The position numbers were made by a program, and so were the translations under genes. A stretch of 35,288 nt of DNA from Desulfovibrio sp. Its GTDB lineage: Bacteria > Desulfobacterota > Desulfovibrionia > Desulfovibrionales > Desulfovibrionaceae. Shown here piece after piece: positions 31,401-35,288 of the stretch; positions within the stretch are counted from its first letter, which is position 1, and every line of letters begins with the position of its first letter. Under the pieces are notes generated by a model. It was not told where the DNA came from. It saw only the letters and a program-made list of their open reading frames with translations, and made no database searches. The stretch covers positions 1 through 35,288 of the forward strand of contig JAIKXS010000047.1 of NCBI GenBank assembly GCA_024683955.1. The letters are read 5' to 3'.

Positions 31401-34142
31401 CGTCATAACAACGTTTTCAAGGGTGATCGGCTCAATATTTTCGTTCAAGACGAGAAGAGAAAGATCACCGGAACTTCCCTCCGGTATGTATTGGAGGGCA
31501 TTGGCACCGTGTTCGGGTTTGTAGCCGAGAACAAGGCGTTTCGGGGAATAGAGGTGGGTAAATGTGCGGCCGACTCCACGTCCGCCTCCCTTTTCAAGAC
31601 CTTCCACCTCAAGAAAGCCTATCTGTGAGCCGAGCCCGAGAGAAGCAAGCGGCAGATCATAGGTGACGGAACCCGTCTCATCGGTCACCTGGTCAGGAAG
31701 TTCTATGGTCTGGCTTTGGCCCACGCCACCCGCATCACAAAAGGTGTAATCGGAATAGCCGGTAAACGAGAGGGGTTTCGGTTCTGTGCGGAAACGCGCC
31801 TTGATGCGATTTCCCACGGCCTTTTCACCGTAAAGGGTCGTCAAGCCGACACGAAGACGTGCCTTACCCGCGGTCGATATCCAGCCGTTGGGCTTTTTGC
31901 CCACATAGTCAAGAGAAAGAGCCAGGGTATCTGGCTGGAACTCCTCGACGCGCGTTTTCGTGCTCCCGAGCACGGTCAACGTCTTGTCGGCCCCCTCTAA
32001 AACAACATCAAGGCGATAGGTTCCAGTTGCCGAATTCACCTCTGATTTCCACTCGATTGTCGCCATACCGTCCGCACTGAGTTTCACGGGCGAACGCATA
32101 ACCTCACTGTCCTCGGGGGTGTAGAGAATGGCAAGAAGAGGGAGGGATGCAAGCGGTTTCCAGGCGTGGTTGCGAACGATCGTTCCAAAATGAAGGGTTT
32201 CACCCGGCATGTATACACCGCGCTCAGTAAAAACGCTCGCCATAAGGCCGCCTTCGGCGGAGTGGCGACCGGCCACGGCAAAATCATCATAGCTGACAAC
32301 GCTCGCGGCATCCTCTAGGGAGAGCCAGCCAAAGCCGCCTTCATAGCTGCCAAGAAGGGCCGTCGGCCTTTTCTCCCGTGTCATTCCGTATGTGGATGGA
32401 AGAGTGCACACGCCATCGGCGTCGGTCTTCGCGCTGGCGACCGGCAGGCCATTGGCTCCAAGGAGTCTGACGTCAACTCCCTTTAGACTTTTGCCGCTTG
32501 AGACACTGCGCACGAAAACCATATGGCTGCCGTCAGACTGGGTTTTAAGCATCATGCCAAGATCTGAACAGAGAAGAAGGCGACTTGCCTGACACTGCTG
32601 CTTCCCCTTTGCCATACCTTTCAGCGTCAGAAGGAAAAGAGCGCTCTGTTCCTTTCCTAAAAGAGTGGCCATATCAAGACTTGTATACTGTGCCTGTCCT
32701 TCCTTGTCGTTCTGGAGACGGACAGTCCCTTCACGGACAAGAGACAAATCATCAACATTCAAATCCTCATCAATGTCGAAGCCCGTTTTAGCTGCGGCAA
32801 GAGCAAGGAACGGCTCACGGACTGCCGCAACGCGCCAGGATATGCTTTCAAGGCCGACACTGTGAAGATCGATTTTCTGCCCGTTGCGAAGTGCTAGCAG
32901 ATTCCCTGGTTGCAAAAAATTGATTTCAGGGTTGAGACTCGGAACACTCCTGATAAAACGGCGGACCCGCTGCAGGGTGAAACCGCTCGTTGAGGCAAGG
33001 CCGGTTTTCATGGCGCACATAACGCCACGTCCCGCTTCCACAGGAAGACGGAGTCGAATTTCTGTTGCCGGCTCTTCGGCAGGCTGCAGAAGAGTTGGCG
33101 TCAATTTCTGGCTTTTTGCGATGTCGTCCGGTGAAAGGGCAGGCATGCGCTCCCACTGACAATCTTTCGCTCCCGGATTAGAGGAGGCCTTCTTCGGCAG
33201 TAGGAGAAGATCTAAGGAGTTCACAACATCCTTAGGCTTTGTCTGCATGCTTGTTGTCACGACAAGCTGGTAGCCGCGTCCGAGATTCTCATCGTAGCAC
33301 GGCTCAATGATCATATTTTTCACGTCCATGGCCCGATCGGTCCCAACGATGGGGATATCGGCAACAGAGCGGACGCTCTTTCTGTTCTTTGTCTGCGCAA
33401 GGACCCGTTTACCGTCCTCCATGACGTAGGAGGGAAAGCCCTGCACAACAAGGGAGGCTGTTGTCGTTTTAGCGGGAAGCGCGAGAACAGGGACATTGAT
33501 GACAACACTGTCGCGGGACTCATTCCAGACGAACTGCATGGGACCAAAACGGAGATTTTTATCGTTGGTAGCGCTGTTCAGGCTAATATTCTTTTCAAGA
33601 ACGTTAGGGGAAACAGGATAAATAAAACGCAAGGGAACCGAGAGAACGTGCTTTCCCTTGGAGGAGGGATCAAGCCAGAACGTTTCATGCTCAATGAATA
33701 CGCCCTGTCCCTGAGTGCGGTAGATGACATTAGGGTTCAGAGAATAGCGTTCGGGAAGGGAAACCTGATCAAGAGAAATGGTATAGGCCGTATCAGGCTG
33801 AAGATGGGTTTCAGGAATGAATCGCATTCCTGTCTCGGAAACCCATCGCCAAACGCCTTTGACATTCGGAGTCATACGCATGCCTTCAACACGCATACCC
33901 TCCTTGCCGGGAGGTGGTGCCTGGCACTCAGAATGCCATCTGTTGCCGTATTTTTTTTTGCAGGTCTCAACATCCATATCAATGGAAAGATAAATACCCT
34001 CCTGCCAGGATTGAATTGAGGGATTACTGGTTACAACACGGCGGTAACTGGAACCAGCATCAGCCTGCGACGGAAGAAAAAAAAGAAAGGAAAAACAAAA
34101 AAACAAAAAAAAAGAGGAAAAATGACGGGAATTATAGTACAT
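28500..34142 (-). CDS. Bacterial alpha-2-macroglobulin with thioester
   Basis: This 1880-residue periplasmic protease trap starts with an extremely Phe-rich signal peptide (residues about 8-25) and a likely signal peptidase I site after A29 (A-D-A). There is no lipobox, unlike the lipoprotein of E. coli (YfhM). A series of macroglobulin-like beta domains is followed by the thioester motif C1433-T-E-Q (G-C-T-E-Q), whose bond captures attacking proteases, inside an alpha/alpha toroid domain, and a C-terminal receptor-like domain. A glycine-rich stretch at about 1180-1200 (G-F-G-G-G-M-G-S-G-G-G) may be the bait or a linker. The ATG has GAGGAG 5 bases upstream. Paired with pbpC, it probably guards the cell wall after outer-membrane damage. 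Confidence 0.94.
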   Translation of the reverse strand: MYYNSRHFSSFFLFFCFSFLFFLPSQADAGSSYRRVVTSNPSIQSWQEGIYLSIDMDVETCKKKYGNRWHSECQAPPPGKEGMRVEGMRMTPNVKGVWRWVSETGMRFIPETHLQPDTAYTISLDQVSLPERYSLNPNVIYRTQGQGVFIEHETFWLDPSSKGKHVLSVPLRFIYPVSPNVLEKNISLNSATNDKNLRFGPMQFVWNESRDSVVINVPVLALPAKTTTASLVVQGFPSYVMEDGKRVLAQTKNRKSVRSVADIPIVGTDRAMDVKNMIIEPCYDENLGRGYQLVVTTSMQTKPKDVVNSLDLLLLPKKASSNPGAKDCQWERMPALSPDDIAKSQKLTPTLLQPAEEPATEIRLRLPVEAGRGVMCAMKTGLASTSGFTLQRVRRFIRSVPSLNPEINFLQPGNLLALRNGQKIDLHSVGLESISWRVAAVREPFLALAAAKTGFDIDEDLNVDDLSLVREGTVRLQNDKEGQAQYTSLDMATLLGKEQSALFLLTLKGMAKGKQQCQASRLLLCSDLGMMLKTQSDGSHMVFVRSVSSGKSLKGVDVRLLGANGLPVASAKTDADGVCTLPSTYGMTREKRPTALLGSYEGGFGWLSLEDAASVVSYDDFAVAGRHSAEGGLMASVFTERGVYMPGETLHFGTIVRNHAWKPLASLPLLAILYTPEDSEVMRSPVKLSADGMATIEWKSEVNSATGTYRLDVVLEGADKTLTVLGSTKTRVEEFQPDTLALSLDYVGKKPNGWISTAGKARLRVGLTTLYGEKAVGNRIKARFRTEPKPLSFTGYSDYTFCDAGGVGQSQTIELPDQVTDETGSVTYDLPLASLGLGSQIGFLEVEGLEKGGGRGVGRTFTHLYSPKRLVLGYKPEHGANALQYIPEGSSGDLSLLVLNENIEPITLENVVMTLSARRFVTSLVSDAQGHYRYDARPVDTELESKKMTITSKGTSWPLPTKKPGDYLLTVTASDGTELGQIPFTVAGNRLAKPGSETVMSNGSLRLVLDKEHYAPGDTIHFQLSAPFAGTGLVTLERDHVSAHKWFSAEPGESVHELTIPKDFEGRGYLNVSFVRDQSSEAIYMNPHAFAVAPITCGVDARDMGIRVDAPERVLPGEKMTITLQSKHKGHVQLFVVDEGILQLTDFTLPRPLQELLTERALDVMTREAYHLLMPDHERLRGRIPGFGGGMGSGGGRFLNPFRRKSEPPFAVWSNLLEVGSTPVTYTVDVPAYFGGAFRIMAVGSSLEGETLRCGSQMKKGLVRGSIILKPELPLVVAPNDVFSGGLVVANTIQGSGEKTMIDVDIDVPDGFELVSGKQKERLQVPENAERVLPFSVRVKDRLGAQSFAFTAKAGNKTSERSQSISVRPASAFLTTESLLPLASLPVQGDERIVTSSRTLYPHNAYRSVTLSDGSLLGLRAVLERLSVYPYGCTEQKISQAMPYAVLHDRPALRDRVLIRPNISKARAAKEGEEAIDAALSAIRSSIDWDGISMWPGGDDPDTFVTVYAADFLVTMQEHGLAVPEDLLDRVLALVEDLVGRTPQSVTDGRRKIYGAWVLQRNGRIMTAQLSNLEDWFSKNTTAWEKDVLASLLAESFATLRLKKRATERLPKGTVQTTTDSLFSTGMARALHALILEQTFTNEADRTSLVSSLIDAGLSEWATTVDLAMTSRALAEIASKTEERAKGLSAKCLEYAEGFLDQEKMQTVDGLFVLEAPGCTRFGIHAPNAPMLSALLVEQGFDTKASMKESSSGIEVSKRLLDRSGNSVSSVERGDVVEAKICARSHGDALQNAVLIDLVAGGLEPILEKNAQEKPEGLLRYERREDRALFFANLSTDERCFSYRLRAVTKGRFVVPGAHAEAMYEPAKRGDSKGSVIEVK

Positions 34143-34268
34143 GGCAACTCCTCAAGAAATAAAAAGAGGAAGGATAATTTTGAAAAGAGTAGCCTAAAAG
34201 AAAGGAAGTGAAAAGAGGAGAAGAAAGAGGGAAGCAATAAAAAAGGAAAAAAGGCAGGAAAACGTCTC

Positions 34269-35135
34269 TCAGATTTCCTCATAAAAAAGAGAACATGTAT
34301 GTGAACGCAGGGAAGGAAGGACTTTTTCAAGGAGTACACCATCGACTGACGGCGTTCCATAGCCGTAGGTGACAATAATTCCCTGCATCACAAATTCCGA
34401 CGCCCTCGTAACCGCCATGGGAAGACTTTCGCCCTGAAGAAGAGCACCAAGAAGTACGCTCGAGAATGTATCGCCAGTCCCGGGATAAAAGGCAGGAAAA
34501 CGGCGGTTTTGAACACGCCAGAACCTGTTGGCAAGCGAATCAAAGGCCACAACAGAAACAAGATCGGGGTTTGATGCAGGGGCACTCGTGATTACAACTG
34601 ATTCAGGCCCCATCTCAGCAAGGCCGCGAAGCTGATCTTTCAGGCCCGAAAGAGAGATAGCATCGGAGAAAGGCTCCTTCAGCAAAAAGGAGGCTTCCGT
34701 AAGATTTGGAGCAATGATTTTAGCAAGCCCGACAAGGTGACGCTGCGCGTCAACAAGTTCAGGAGTTTGGGTGGGATCAAGAACACCGTTATCACCAAGA
34801 ACCGGATCAACAAATGCAAACCCGTGAGGCAAAAGACAGGAATGAATGGTTTCAGCAGCAATTTCGATCTGTTTCGGAGATCCCAAAAAACCACTGTATA
34901 CGGCATCAAAGGCAAGTCCAAGAGATTTCCAGTGATGAAGGAAAGCTCGCATTTCCTGGGTCAGATCAAGAAAGGAAAAATTCGTCATGCCTGACGTCTG
35001 CGAAGACAGGACGGCAGTCGGCATTGGACAGACCTGAATTCCCATGGTGGTGAGAATTGGCATGACAAGGGAAAGGGATGCCCGACCAAAGCCGGAAATG
35101 TCATGAATGGCGCATATACGCGTCAAGGGGTACAA
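34269..35135 (-). CDS. pdxY: Pyridoxal/pyridoxamine kinase
   Basis: The enzyme phosphorylates pyridoxal (and related B6 vitamers) for PLP salvage. The 288-residue ribokinase-fold protein shows the PdxY/PdxK start I-C-A-I-H-D-I-S-G-F-G-R-A-S-L, D-P-V-L-G-D-N-G in the nucleotide region, and the anion-hole motif G-T-G-D-T-F-S-S with the catalytic Asp. The TTG at 35135 is chosen because AGGAG lies exactly 6 bases upstream and no in-frame ATG is nearby; the frame upstream runs into the 5S rRNA. The ribosome site directly touches the T-run of the rRNA terminator, so no separate promoter fits between them. Confidence 0.9.
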   Translation of the reverse strand: MYPLTRICAIHDISGFGRASLSLVMPILTTMGIQVCPMPTAVLSSQTSGMTNFSFLDLTQEMRAFLHHWKSLGLAFDAVYSGFLGSPKQIEIAAETIHSCLLPHGFAFVDPVLGDNGVLDPTQTPELVDAQRHLVGLAKIIAPNLTEASFLLKEPFSDAISLSGLKDQLRGLAEMGPESVVITSAPASNPDLVSVVAFDSLANRFWRVQNRRFPAFYPGTGDTFSSVLLGALLQGESLPMAVTRASEFVMQGIIVTYGYGTPSVDGVLLEKVLPSLRSHTCSLFYEEI

Positions 35136-35147
35136 GGCATGCTCCTG

Positions 35148-35174
35148 AAAAAAAAGAGGGGGCGTAAAGCCCCC
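35148..35174 (-). terminator. rRNA operon terminator
   Basis: GGGGGC-TTTAC-GCCCCC (35174-35158) is followed leftward by TC and eight T residues, about 12 bases after the 5S end. Confidence 0.9.
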
Positions 35175-35186
35175 ATAAAAAAAATT

Positions 35187-35288
35187 TGGCAGCGACCTAC
35201 TTTCCCACATGACGTTATGCAGTATCATCGGCGATGAAGAGCTTAACTGCCGAGTTCGGGATGGGATCGGGTGTACCCTCTTCTCTAT
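35187..35288 (-). rRNA. rrf: 5S ribosomal RNA (5' end outside the window)
   Basis: Read leftward, the segment has the conserved 5S pieces: CCCATCCCGAACTCGG in loop C, GCCGATGATACTGC, and the ending GGGAAAGTAGGTCGCTGCCA. About 102 of the usual 115-120 bases are present. The rest of the rRNA operon would lie to the right. Confidence 0.93.

Noticed and set aside
1-35288. CRISPR array
   Set aside because: No regularly spaced direct repeats were seen anywhere in the window.

Overview
The window is bacterial chromosome of moderate GC. The trpL-attenuated trp operon, the NifU/NifS pair with an Rrf2-type regulator, the type III glutamine synthetase, the anaerobic class III ribonucleotide reductase and the A2M/PBP1C pair together suggest an anaerobic Gram-negative bacterium. 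A relative of Desulfovibrionaceae (Desulfobacterota) is my best guess; that placement is inference, since no complete rRNA lies in the window.

Positions 1-4190 are an accessory, decayed region. They hold a 5'-proximal hicA toxin fragment running off the left edge, the 3' three-quarters of a tRNA-Glu gene with its terminator (an integration scar), a damaged toxin/antitoxin cluster under a strong palindromic promoter, an intact tyrosine integrase, two oppositely oriented pieces of ISL3-family transposase, and a 159-bp MITE-like element with 18-bp inverted ends.

Positions 4190-11490 read leftward. A small DUF2325 protein has its own promoter and terminator. The trp operon is trpL-trpE-trpGD-trpC-trpF-trpB-trpA, with a complete attenuator: a 28-residue leader peptide with tandem Trp codons, an antiterminator and a terminator. 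Divergent from it, nrdD-nrdG (11893-14725) encode anaerobic ribonucleotide reductase and its activase. NrdD appears to lack its C-terminal glycyl-radical segment.

Positions 14789-18129 form a leftward operon metA, rrf2-nifU (one continuous reading frame), nifS, linking methionine synthesis with Fe-S cluster assembly. Its promoter contains a perfect palindrome. Upstream in the same direction are a dicluster ferredoxin-like protein, glutamine synthetase III (glnN) and an FKBP/SlyD-type prolyl isomerase.

Positions 22200-25843 read rightward: lysA, a MATE transporter and a DUF2156 protein. Positions 26180-35135 read leftward: a pyridoxal kinase gene placed directly behind an rRNA-operon terminator, a giant thioester alpha-2-macroglobulin, and PBP1C. 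The window ends inside the 5S rRNA of an rRNA operon transcribed leftward.
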